From Firm-13 sp037143795 (lineage in GTDB: Bacteria; Bacillota; Clostridia; Saccharofermentanales; Saccharofermentanaceae): 64,000 bases of DNA. The position numbers and the translations under genes were made by a program. How positions within the stretch are numbered: the first letter of the stretch is position 1; the number at the start of each line of letters is the position of its first letter. Below, piece after piece: positions 51,529-59,669 of this stretch. The notes below the pieces were generated by a model. That model worked only from the letters and a program-made list of their open reading frames with translations, did not search any database and was not told the DNA's origin. The stretch spans positions 38,059 to 102,058 of the forward strand of contig JBAWXZ010000014.1 in assembly GCA_037143795.1 (NCBI GenBank). The letters are read 5' to 3'.

Positions 51529-52349
51529 TTTCTAATACCCTCCCTATATTTCTTCTTTTTTTCGCGGCTTTCGGCGATTGTACGCACATTGGCTGCCAGA
51601 AGCAGCAGGAAAATAACCAGAAACATGATAGCTGTGAGCGCGTTCATTTTGGGATTGACACCAAATTTGGCCATGGAGTAGATCTTCATCGGAAGTGTCT
51701 GCAAGGTACTGTCGACGTTGAAATTGCTGACCAGGTAGTCGTCGACGGAAAGCGTGAACGTCAGGAGTACAGATGACACAATGCCAGGCATAATCTCCGG
51801 AATAATAACTTTGGTAATAGCCTGGAACTGAGTCGCACCCAGATCCTGTGCCGCCTCGGAGAGATTGCGGTCGAGCTGCCGGAGCTTCGGGTTGATGGAA
51901 AGTACGGCAAACGGAACACAGAAGGCAATATGCGCAAGGATCAGCGTAAGCTGTCCTTTTTGGATTCCAAGAAAAGCAAAAAGCAGCATAAAGGAGATAC
52001 CGGTGACCAGTTCCGGCATGATGTTGGGTATATAGGTCACATTCAGGACAAGCGCCTGGATTTTTTTGGAAAAATAGGAGAGGCCCAGGCAGGAGACAAC
52101 CGCGATAAAAGTTGATGATATCGATGCAATGCCGGCAACCCTGAGCGTGGTAAGGAGTGCGGACATCAGTTCGCCGCCGTCGTTCCCGCTGAATAATTTA
52201 GCATAATTATCAAGTGTAAATCCGCCCCAGATAAATGATTTCGGGACACTGTTAAAAGAGAATACAACCAGTACGGCAATCGGCAGATATAGAAAAACAA
52301 AAATCAGGCCGATATAAATATTCGGGAAAAACTGTTTAAGCTTCCTCAT
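51525..52349 (-). CDS. potC: Spermidine/putrescine ABC transporter permease PotC
   Basis: A 274-residue permease with six helices. It begins IYIGLIFVFLYLPIAVLVVFS, as PotC proteins do, and has the EAA loop LSEAAQDLGATQFQAITKV near residues 165-185. The start overlaps the potB stop by four bases. PotB and PotC form the membrane channel of the polyamine importer powered by PotA. Confidence 0.95.
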   Translation of the reverse strand: MRKLKQFFPNIYIGLIFVFLYLPIAVLVVFSFNSVPKSFIWGGFTLDNYAKLFSGNDGGELMSALLTTLRVAGIASISSTFIAVVSCLGLSYFSKKIQALVLNVTYIPNIMPELVTGISFMLLFAFLGIQKGQLTLILAHIAFCVPFAVLSINPKLRQLDRNLSEAAQDLGATQFQAITKVIIPEIMPGIVSSVLLTFTLSVDDYLVSNFNVDSTLQTLPMKIYSMAKFGVNPKMNALTAIMFLVIFLLLLAANVRTIAESREKKKKYREGIRK

Positions 52350-53797
52350 AGAATCATACCTCCTCCGCCTGAGTCCTTATCAGAATTCCGGAGAATCCCC
52401 ATCGTAACCAGTACGAAAATCAAAAGCAGAAGGGATAATACATTGCCGGCCTGCTGCTGGACTGCGCTTTCGCTGAGAATAAACGTCTGGACGGTGGTGC
52501 CGATCGTCGTTACGCTTCCTTCACTGATGATTTCGGGAATCATATAAAAGGTCAGCGCCGGCATGAAGACCATCTGGATACCGGAAATTACGCCCGGCAT
52601 CGAAAGGGGAAACACGACCCGCGAGAAAGCCTGCCGGGAGTTGGCACCCAGATCATGAGCCGCCTGCTCAACATTCTCATCGAGCTTGACAAGAACGGAG
52701 TAGATCGGAAGCAGCATGAAGGGAAGAAAGTCGTTGACCAGTACAAGCTTAATAATAAAGTCGGAGAGGAAATCCAGCTTAAGGAACAGAATCGGATCGG
52801 CGATCCAGTGAAGGCTTAGAAGTATATTATTCAATACGCCGACCTGCCCGAAAAAAGCACGCCATGCATATGTCCTGAGCATCGTGTTGATCCACATCGG
52901 GAGAACGAAAAACATAAGAAGGAGGCTTGAACTGGCATGCGTTCTTCTGGCACGGCTGGCAAGAGCATAGGCGAGCGGATATGCAACCAAAAGGCATCCG
53001 GCGGTTGTCCACACCGCATAATCAAGGCTTCTCATAAACACGGAAAAATACTCCTGCAGATGCAGTGTCATGCCGTAAAAACGGGTCTCAATTACACGCG
53101 GCACCATGAGTGTCTGAAAACCGCCAAGAGTGAAGGAGTAAGCACCGCTGGTATCTTTTGTGAAAAATGCAGCGAAAAAAATCAGAAGGAGCGGCAGGAC
53201 CGTGAAAACGATCAGCCACAGAAAATAAGGGTATGACAGCAGGCGCAGATGCACCTTAAGGCCCATCGTGCCGAAAGCCGCCGCACAAAGGCCCAGAATT
53301 AAAAGAATAATCGCCAGATTTCCAACTGCCTGGGGCGCAAAAAACAAGTCGGAACTGCCGATTCCGGCTGCGGTAAGAACCGAAGGAGCGACAAGCTTAA
53401 CAGGCGACAGGGTCAGGGACAGCAGGTCGCCCAGCAGAAGCACAAAGACCATAGCGGAAACAGCACGGCCGGGAAGCTTTTCTGTGATTCTGCTGTAAAA
53501 GAAAACCATCACGAGAATCAGGACGGGCAGGATCAAAGTAAGAAGGATATAGGGAAGGGCCGGTGAGAAAGAAAGCATGTATTTGACATCGTGAATGGTA
53601 AGCCTCATCTGCCCGCTCTGCAGAATCTGAAAAAAGGACAGATTCATACGGGGGACGGCAAAGAGCGTAAGTGTGAGGGAGGGAAGGAAAAATATAACAA
53701 GGGACATCAGCGCCGTCAGGGCTGTCAGCTTGACGTGAATCGGGGTCCCGGTATGTCCGGCAAACCAGGCGGGCCTTTTGAGCGGAAGATAAGTCAT
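52346..53797 (-). CDS. potB: Spermidine/putrescine ABC transporter permease PotB with N-terminal extension
   Basis: A 483-residue protein in which the PotB-type permease covers only the last ~285 residues (from about YPYFLWLIVFTVLPLLLIFF). EAA motif: VEQAAHDLGANSRQAFSRVV. The first ~195 residues are extra and carry about five hydrophobic helices (residues ~25-50, ~73-100, ~108-130, ~155-175). Usual PotB length is ~280-300, so this is a fusion or a lineage-specific extension. The extension is not a second copy of the permease core, as no EAA motif is seen in it. AAGGAA precedes the ATG. It overlaps potC and follows potA by 97 bases. Confidence 0.9.
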   Translation of the reverse strand: MTYLPLKRPAWFAGHTGTPIHVKLTALTALMSLVIFFLPSLTLTLFAVPRMNLSFFQILQSGQMRLTIHDVKYMLSFSPALPYILLTLILPVLILVMVFFYSRITEKLPGRAVSAMVFVLLLGDLLSLTLSPVKLVAPSVLTAAGIGSSDLFFAPQAVGNLAIILLILGLCAAAFGTMGLKVHLRLLSYPYFLWLIVFTVLPLLLIFFAAFFTKDTSGAYSFTLGGFQTLMVPRVIETRFYGMTLHLQEYFSVFMRSLDYAVWTTAGCLLVAYPLAYALASRARRTHASSSLLLMFFVLPMWINTMLRTYAWRAFFGQVGVLNNILLSLHWIADPILFLKLDFLSDFIIKLVLVNDFLPFMLLPIYSVLVKLDENVEQAAHDLGANSRQAFSRVVFPLSMPGVISGIQMVFMPALTFYMIPEIISEGSVTTIGTTVQTFILSESAVQQQAGNVLSLLLLIFVLVTMGILRNSDKDSGGGGMIL

Positions 53798-53894
53798 GTG
53801 CTTATTCCTTTCTCCGGATGATGTAAGATCCGGAGGTTTTTTACAATCCGTGTATTTCAGACATCAAAGGTATTTCAAACGGTTATCGGTGCTT

Positions 53895-55067
53895 TCAGAC
53901 ATCTTCGGGAAGTACCGGCTCCTCTTCGACGGGGGAGACCTTACGGCGATCGGGAGAGAAATCAGATTTGCGCATAATTTGAATATCATCCGGATCAAAA
54001 GTCATTCCAATGCGCTTACCGACTTTTACCGGGTCGACATCCTGGATCATCCAGGTAAAGCCGTCATCGCCGTCAACAAGCATTTCGTAATGGACGCCCT
54101 TAAACACAAGGGAGTTAACCGTGCCGTTGATGCGGTCCGGACTCTCTTCCTTAACGTAAATATCTTCCGGACGTATAACAACGTCGACCGGGTCGGGGCC
54201 CGCCGGCGCCTCGGGAAAACGCGGATCGACGCATGTGAAGGTCTTTCCCGCAAATGTTACTTCATAATCCCTTTCCATGGTGCCGGGCAGAATATTGGAC
54301 TCGCCGATAAAATCCGCAACATAGGCATTCTTAGGTTCGTTATATATGTCGGTAGGGGTGCCGATTTGCTGGATAACGCCGTCCTTCATGACAATGATCG
54401 TGTCGGACATGGTCAGCGCCTCTTCCTGGTCGTGCGTGACATATACGAAAGTAATGCCAAGCTCACGCTGCATCTCTTTGAGTTCAATCTGCATTTCCTT
54501 ACGCATCTTAAGGTCGAGTGCGCCCAGCGGCTCATCGAGCAGGAGTACGCGTGGCCGGTTGATGATTGCACGCGCTATCGCGACACGCTGCATCTGCCCG
54601 CCGGAAATCTGGTCAACCCAGCGATTGCCGTAACCGGAAAGGCCCACAGTCTCAAGTGCTTCCTCGACGCGTGCCTTGATTTCGTCCTTTTTAACTTTCT
54701 TGAGACGAAGTCCGAATGCTACATTGTCATAAACATTCAAATGCGGGAAAAGCGCATATCTCTGGAAAACAGTGTTGAGCTGGCGCTTATGAGCCGGTAC
54801 GGAAAGCAGATTATGACCTTCAAAATTAACAACACCGGAATCGGCCGATTCAAAACCGGCCAGAATGCGGAGCGTTGTCGATTTGCCGCATCCGGACGGA
54901 CCCAGAAGCGTCAGGAATTCATTGTTGCGGATATAGAATGTAATATCGTGCAGGACCTGCAAGTCGCCGAAGCTCTTATTCAGACCCTTAATTTCAATGA
55001 TATGGGCACTTCCGGTAGAATCCTCCAACAATTGAGGCCTTGCCTTCGATTTGTGTAAATCGGTCAT
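53895..55067 (-). CDS. potA: Spermidine/putrescine ABC transporter ATPase PotA
   Basis: A 390-residue ABC ATPase. Walker A is LLGPSGCGKSTTLRIL, the signature is DQISGGQMQRVAIARA, Walker B is RVLLLDEPLGALD, and the H-loop is VTHDQEEALTMSD. After the ATPase core, a C-terminal regulatory TOBE domain follows (~residues 260-370, FIGESNILPG and PEDIYVKEES). ATG at 55067 is chosen since GGAGG lies 8 bases before it. It is the second gene of the operon, behind the XRE-cupin regulator. Confidence 0.96.
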   Translation of the reverse strand: MTDLHKSKARPQLLEDSTGSAHIIEIKGLNKSFGDLQVLHDITFYIRNNEFLTLLGPSGCGKSTTLRILAGFESADSGVVNFEGHNLLSVPAHKRQLNTVFQRYALFPHLNVYDNVAFGLRLKKVKKDEIKARVEEALETVGLSGYGNRWVDQISGGQMQRVAIARAIINRPRVLLLDEPLGALDLKMRKEMQIELKEMQRELGITFVYVTHDQEEALTMSDTIIVMKDGVIQQIGTPTDIYNEPKNAYVADFIGESNILPGTMERDYEVTFAGKTFTCVDPRFPEAPAGPDPVDVVIRPEDIYVKEESPDRINGTVNSLVFKGVHYEMLVDGDDGFTWMIQDVDPVKVGKRIGMTFDPDDIQIMRKSDFSPDRRKVSPVEEEPVLPEDV

Positions 55068-55136
55068 TTTCGCGTCCTCCATACTTTGACTAAAGAAATT
55101 CCTGCACCCGATCAGGGGAAATGCAATTGAAGGGGT

Positions 55137-55676
55137 CTAGAAACTTGGAGGTGATGATATCCATAGAAGCTTTGCCTGGCGCTTGCCGCGATTCATAAGG
55201 AAGTGCGGCTTGTCCGGGTGTATCAGGAAACTCTCGCCGCGTCTGACGGCATATTTCTTCTTTCCGATTACCAGCGTAATGGTGCCTTCCAGCACATATC
55301 CCATTTCTTCGCCATCGTGCGGGTTGTCCGGATACGTCTGCCCCTCCGGCTCGAGCGTCAGAAGCACAGGTTCCATCGAATTCTTCTGTGCATTGGGAAT
55401 AAGCCAGCAAAGCTCGCTCTTTTCGTCGGCATTGGTTTTTACTGCATAATTCTCTGCAGTGAACACTACCGTCTGATCTTCGGGCTCACTGAAAAAGGCG
55501 GCAAGGTCCGTGCCGAGCGCTTCCAGTATATACTTCAGTGTTGATATGGAAGGCGAAGTCATGTCGCGCTCAAGAAGAGAGATGAAACCCTTGGATAACT
55601 CACAGCGGTCTGCGAGTTCTTCCTGTGTTAACTGGTTCTGCTGACGCAGAAACCGGATTTTTTCACCGATAACCAT
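55137..55676 (-). CDS. XRE-cupin regulator of the polyamine operon (PuuR-like)
   Basis: A 179-residue regulator. An N-terminal XRE helix-turn-helix (IRFLRQQNQLTQEELADRC, then SKGFISLLERDMTSPS) is followed by a C-terminal cupin (MEPVLLTLEPEGQTYP, GEEMGYVLEGTITLVIGKKK, HPDKPHFLMN). This PuuR-like architecture is common in front of pot genes; the cupin probably senses polyamine, by inference. ATG at 55676 has AGGAGG upstream. It should bind the two 17-bp repeats between it and its promoter. It lies 69 bases before potA. Confidence 0.92.
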   Translation of the reverse strand: MVIGEKIRFLRQQNQLTQEELADRCELSKGFISLLERDMTSPSISTLKYILEALGTDLAAFFSEPEDQTVVFTAENYAVKTNADEKSELCWLIPNAQKNSMEPVLLTLEPEGQTYPDNPHDGEEMGYVLEGTITLVIGKKKYAVRRGESFLIHPDKPHFLMNRGKRQAKLLWISSPPSF

Positions 55677-55742
55677 CTGACCCTCCTGACTGCCGGAAAC
55701 AATGCGCCGGCCTGCATGGTACGACCCCTGAATCCGGAATAA

Positions 55743-55839
55743 GTTTACTGGCACTAAACACGGGAAAAAGCATTTATACGAGTTTACTATTACTAAACTA
55801 CCGAACAACATTATATAGATGCATGCACGTGGGTGTCAA
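55743..55839 (-). promoter_or_regulatory. Promoter and two operators of the pot operon
   Basis: On the minus strand TTGACA (55839-55834), 18-base spacer, TATAAT (55815-55810). Just downstream are two similar 17-bp inverted repeats: GTTTACTATTACTAAAC (55782-55798) and GTTTACTGGCACTAAAC (55743-55759), in plus-strand reading, 39 bp apart. They share GTTTACTNNNACTAAAC and probably bind the XRE-cupin protein. Confidence 0.75.
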
Positions 55840-55924
55840 CTATTCTGCCATCAAAAAGTATTAAATAAATATAGATGGACCGGTAAATACACAGCACCGG
55901 TTTGGCGGGCTTTACGAGTGATTC

Positions 55925-55953
55925 TTGCATTTTTGCCCACCGCGTATTATTCT
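55925..55953 (+). promoter_or_regulatory. Possible promoter of proB
   Basis: TTGCAT (55925-55930), 17-base spacer, TATTCT (55948-55953), about 105 bases before the start codon. No T-box or other leader structure was recognised. Confidence 0.4.
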
Positions 55954-56058
55954 GTGAAATAGCGTCTTTCGTTGGTGCCGGCGAATTATAGATAATCCAT
56001 GCATTCATGTTCCGGACAAAGAGCGGCAGAATGCAGCAGATAAGGGGTATTAATATAT

Positions 56059-56895
56059 ATGTCTGATTCAATTATTCATGACAGAAGCAAAATTATCGAA
56101 TCCCTGCGTATTGTGATTAAGGTGGGAACCTCCACCATCACGTACGAAAACGGACGGATGAACCTGCGCAATATCGAGAGACTGGCGCGTGCAATCTCAA
56201 GTCTGATGAACCAGGGTAAGGAAGTGATCCTGGTTACTTCCGGAGCAATCGGAGTAGGGATCGGGTGCCTTGACATGAAAGAAAAACCGACTGCCATGCG
56301 CGACAAACAGGCCGTGGCGGCAGTCGGACAGTGTGAACTGATGAACGTGTACAGCCGGTGCTTTGCGGAATACAGCCACGTCGTGGCACAGATCCTCCTG
56401 ACCAAGGACGACCTTGATGATCCGGTCACAAGGGAGAATATTTCCAATACGTTTGACGCCCTGATCGAAAAGGGAATCGTACCGATCGTGAATGAGAACG
56501 ACACGGTATCGACGACGGAAATCCTCCACAACGGAACATTCGGCGACAACGATGCGCTTTCCGCCCATGTTGCAACCCTTATCCATGCTGACCTGCTGAT
56601 AATACTCTCCGACATCGACGGCCTTTATGACAGCAACCCCCGTGAAAACGAAGAGGCACAGAGAATCCCCCTTGTCTGCGAAATTGACCAGACTATGATG
56701 GATTCCGCAGGGGGAGCCGGCAGCAAGCTCGGAACAGGCGGAATGCAGTCCAAAATAACGGCAATGGTACTTGCTACAGCCGCCGGCATAGGCGGTGTGA
56801 TCGCCGAAGGATCGCAGTCCCAGATTCTGGAAGATATACTCGAAGGCGTGGATATCGGAACATATTTTATGCCCGGCTGCAAAATATCGATCTGA
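56059..56895 (+). CDS. proB: Glutamate 5-kinase
   Basis: Phosphorylates glutamate in the first step of proline synthesis. The 278-residue amino-acid kinase has IVIKVGTSTITYENGRMN at the start, EVILVTSGAIGVGIG, VPIVNENDTVSTTE, FGDNDALSAHVAT, and LILSDIDGLYDSNPR-like segments followed by GTGGMQSKITAM. There is no C-terminal PUA domain, which many ProB proteins have (~370 residues), so it belongs to the short form. The usual partner proA is not adjacent in the window. AGGGG precedes the ATG. Confidence 0.95.
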   Translation: MSDSIIHDRSKIIESLRIVIKVGTSTITYENGRMNLRNIERLARAISSLMNQGKEVILVTSGAIGVGIGCLDMKEKPTAMRDKQAVAAVGQCELMNVYSRCFAEYSHVVAQILLTKDDLDDPVTRENISNTFDALIEKGIVPIVNENDTVSTTEILHNGTFGDNDALSAHVATLIHADLLIILSDIDGLYDSNPRENEEAQRIPLVCEIDQTMMDSAGGAGSKLGTGGMQSKITAMVLATAAGIGGVIAEGSQSQILEDILEGVDIGTYFMPGCKISI

Positions 56896-56936
56896 TATGC
56901 AAAAGCATGTCAGAAGTATAATCCCTGTAAACAAAA

Positions 56937-56978
56937 AACTGCGGAACAATCATTTGCCGATTGTTCCGCAGTTTTTTT
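56937..56978 (+). terminator. Terminator between proB and the penicillin-binding protein gene
   Basis: Perfect stem AACTGCGGAACAATC (56937-56951) with GATTGTTCCGCAGTT (56959-56973), then Ts; As on the other side make it likely to serve the convergent gene too. Confidence 0.92.
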
Positions 56979-57018
56979 CTTATTATCCGGAGGCATTAAA
57001 CTGCCGGCAGCTTACATG

Positions 57019-59400
57019 CTAGACAGGCGGAAGAGCGGGATCCACTGTCGGGACCGGAGTGGGCGCCGCATGTCCCGGGCAGAGCTCGGTCGGCGTATTC
57101 TCGGCTCCCTTCACAAATAAATCGGTAACCGTGGTTCCCAAAGCTTTGCAGGAATCCGTAGCGATCTTCCCTGTCAGCGTACAGATTGTCATCTTCTCCA
57201 CAGTATCCGGCTTGATAAAGTTGGGCAGGATACTCATAGTGGAAGGTGTAAGTACTTTATGGATCTTCTGCATCGCGTCATTCCATATAAACTGGGCGTT
57301 CTTCTGATCCCCGCTGGGGATTTCGGTCGTACGAAGCCGGTTGTCATATCCGTACCATGTCGCAGCGGCATAATACGGGGTGTAGCCGCAGAACCATTTA
57401 TCTACGTTGTCGTCCGTGGTACCTGTCTTTCCGGCAACCTCAATACTCTCCCCGGAATCGGTGGTAATGGGCATAACTTTGTTCGCAGCGGTACCTTTGG
57501 TGATAACATCCTGAAGAATGTTGGTCAGTATATAGGCTGTCTCCGGTGAATATACCACGGTTGATATGATTTCTTTTTTCAAAATCACGTTGTTGTCACT
57601 GTCTTTTACTTCAGTATAGGCATATGGCTCACGGAATTTGCCGCCATTTGGGAACGTAGCATAGGCCGCCGCCATTTCAAGCGGCGTCATACCTACATTG
57701 AATCCTCCGATAGCGGTTGAAGGATATACTTCCTTCGTGCGGTCGATGCCGACCTGCTTCAGAAACCAGAGCGCCACATCACCGCCAACCTCATTCCATA
57801 CCTGGACGGCGACGACATTCGATGATTTGTAGATAGCCTGCCTGACCGTCAGCGACCCTGCATAGGAGCCTGAGTTCTTGGGCCATGGATTATCCGGGTT
57901 GCTCGGATCAAGATGCATCGGCGTATCCTCGAAAATAGTTGACGGAACAACCTTTTTCCTTTCGAGGGCCGGCCCGTAGTCAAGAATAGGCTTAATCGAC
58001 GAACCGGGCTGCCTGTAAGCCGAGACGGCACGATTGGTGATAAGGTTCCGGGTTTTCTCGCCGTAGCCGCCCTGCATGGCAGAAATCGAGCCGTCAGCAA
58101 CATTAATAATGACCATGCCGCCCTCGGGCTTTTCAGGAAGATCCTCAATAGCAGCAGGATCACTCTGGAAAAGAGTTTGCGTCATGAAAGTGGAATCAAG
58201 GGCTGCCTGCACGGCGGGCTCCTCGGTGGTGTAAATTTTGTAACCGTTGTTATACACAAGTTTGGCCGCCAGCGTCCTGCTGATATTGCGCTGGGCCATG
58301 AGATCCGTAATGACTTCGGACACGGCATATTCGACAAAATAGGACTGGATCGAATTGGCCGTCATCGTCTCGGTGGATTTGAAGACCAGCTCAGTATTGA
58401 GGGCTTCCTCGTACTGTGTATCGGTGATCTTGCCGAGCTCGTGCATCTTAGCAAGGACAACACGCATGCGCCGCAGGGCATTGCGCTTACCGGATTCCCT
58501 CAGGGGATTATAGTACGAGGGGCTTTTAGGAATTCCCGCCAGAAAGGCACACTCGGGCAGAGTAAGATCCTTCGCATCTTTTCCGAAATAATTCTGCGCG
58601 GCCGTCTGCACGCCGATGTAATTGTTGCCCATCGGAGCCTGATTGACATAGAGCTCCATGATCTCATCCTTGGTCAGCTGCTGCTCGAGGTCCATCGCCG
58701 TGAACCATTCCTGAACCTTGCGCTGCGTAGAGACCTGATTCTGGCCGGAGATCATCTTGACAGTCTGCTGGGTAATCGTAGACCCGCCGTGTGTCGCGGT
58801 ACCTCCGTTGGCCAGTGCCGACAAAATCGCGCTGCCGATACGCTGGATATCAATTCCGTTATGCTCATAGAAGCGCTCATCCTCGATCGAGGTAATCGCC
58901 TCATCAATGTAGGTGCCTTTAATTTCACTGTAGGACACATAGACACGGTCGACGTTGTCGCTTCCTGTCAGCTTCTGGATTTCCGTGCCGTTCTTATCGT
59001 ATACAAAAGTAGTCTGCTTCTTGTCGCTTGTCACCAGATCCGAAATCGTCAGCGCCTTTGTGGTGGAAATATAGCCGACAAGCATACCTCCGCCAAATCC
59101 TCCGATAACAAAAACAAGTAAAAGGACAAGGACAAGAAACAACTTGAGGAAAAAAGCAATGCTTCCGCTGATGCCGCTGTACCAGGTATTGGAATGCGCC
59201 GCATGTGTCGGTTTGCCGCGAAGCCTCTTGTGGAAATCACTGGCGATAATCGATTGGTCGGGAGGGATCGGACTTGCCCGCCGTACAGGCTGGGGCTGGG
59301 GCGCCCGTGCCGGCTGCTGCACTCCGTTGGCCGGGTCCTGCTGGCGTCTTACTTGGCCGTTGGCATTAGAGGGCGTGCCTGGTCTGTTCTGATCATTCAT
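57019..59400 (-). CDS. mrcA: Class A penicillin-binding protein (PBP1A-type)
   Basis: A 793-residue bifunctional peptidoglycan synthase. A ~75-residue cytoplasmic tail rich in Gln/Pro/Arg precedes one membrane helix (FLKLFLVLVLLLVFVIGGF). The glycosyltransferase domain has ITSIEDERFYEHNGID, GGSTITQQTVK and the LYVNQAPMGNNYIGV stretch. The transpeptidase has the SxxK serine in PGSSIKPIL, SxN in YKSSNVVAVQ and KTGTT in VAGKTGTTDD. It ends in a Pro/Thr/Val-rich tail. Length is typical. AAAGGAAG precedes the ATG. Stands alone; convergent with proB. Confidence 0.95.
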   Translation of the reverse strand: MNDQNRPGTPSNANGQVRRQQDPANGVQQPARAPQPQPVRRASPIPPDQSIIASDFHKRLRGKPTHAAHSNTWYSGISGSIAFFLKLFLVLVLLLVFVIGGFGGGMLVGYISTTKALTISDLVTSDKKQTTFVYDKNGTEIQKLTGSDNVDRVYVSYSEIKGTYIDEAITSIEDERFYEHNGIDIQRIGSAILSALANGGTATHGGSTITQQTVKMISGQNQVSTQRKVQEWFTAMDLEQQLTKDEIMELYVNQAPMGNNYIGVQTAAQNYFGKDAKDLTLPECAFLAGIPKSPSYYNPLRESGKRNALRRMRVVLAKMHELGKITDTQYEEALNTELVFKSTETMTANSIQSYFVEYAVSEVITDLMAQRNISRTLAAKLVYNNGYKIYTTEEPAVQAALDSTFMTQTLFQSDPAAIEDLPEKPEGGMVIINVADGSISAMQGGYGEKTRNLITNRAVSAYRQPGSSIKPILDYGPALERKKVVPSTIFEDTPMHLDPSNPDNPWPKNSGSYAGSLTVRQAIYKSSNVVAVQVWNEVGGDVALWFLKQVGIDRTKEVYPSTAIGGFNVGMTPLEMAAAYATFPNGGKFREPYAYTEVKDSDNNVILKKEIISTVVYSPETAYILTNILQDVITKGTAANKVMPITTDSGESIEVAGKTGTTDDNVDKWFCGYTPYYAAATWYGYDNRLRTTEIPSGDQKNAQFIWNDAMQKIHKVLTPSTMSILPNFIKPDTVEKMTICTLTGKIATDSCKALGTTVTDLFVKGAENTPTELCPGHAAPTPVPTVDPALPPV

Positions 59401-59615
59401 ATATAAAATGTACTTCCTTTAACTTCTTGCTGCTTCCCGCAGTCATTCCGCACAAAAGCACGGCAGGGGCATAATGCTATACATCACTTATCATATCAGC
59501 AAACCTCTGATATGGAAAGAGAAGGCACCTGTGCAAGGTGTGCACAAACCTTCAAAACCCCATAAAAACGCCAATAATCAACATCTTTACAGCCATTACG
59601 GAAAATTACCGAAAT

Positions 59616-59644
59616 TTGTTTACAACTCGCTTTGCAGTTATAAT
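59616..59644 (+). promoter_or_regulatory. Predicted promoter of rlmD
   Basis: TTGTTT (59616-59621), 17-base spacer, TATAAT (59639-59644), 26 bases before the chosen ATG. It rules out the longer frame starting upstream. Confidence 0.6.
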
Positions 59645-59669
59645 AGAAAGAAAACGAAAGAGGCGCAAA

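Noticed and set aside
53796..55058. A 420-residue frame on the plus strand over potA
   Set aside because: It is the opposite strand of a clear potA gene, with no family pattern and many Cys/His/Arg residues typical of a shadow frame.
55860..56050. A T-box or proline-responsive leader before proB
   Set aside because: No T-box core sequence with its antiterminator and specifier loop could be found; GGTGCC-like bases alone are not enough.
59538..59669. A longer N terminus for RlmD
   Set aside because: The predicted promoter (59616-59644) lies inside this stretch, there is no ribosome site before it, and the extra residues are unlike the family.
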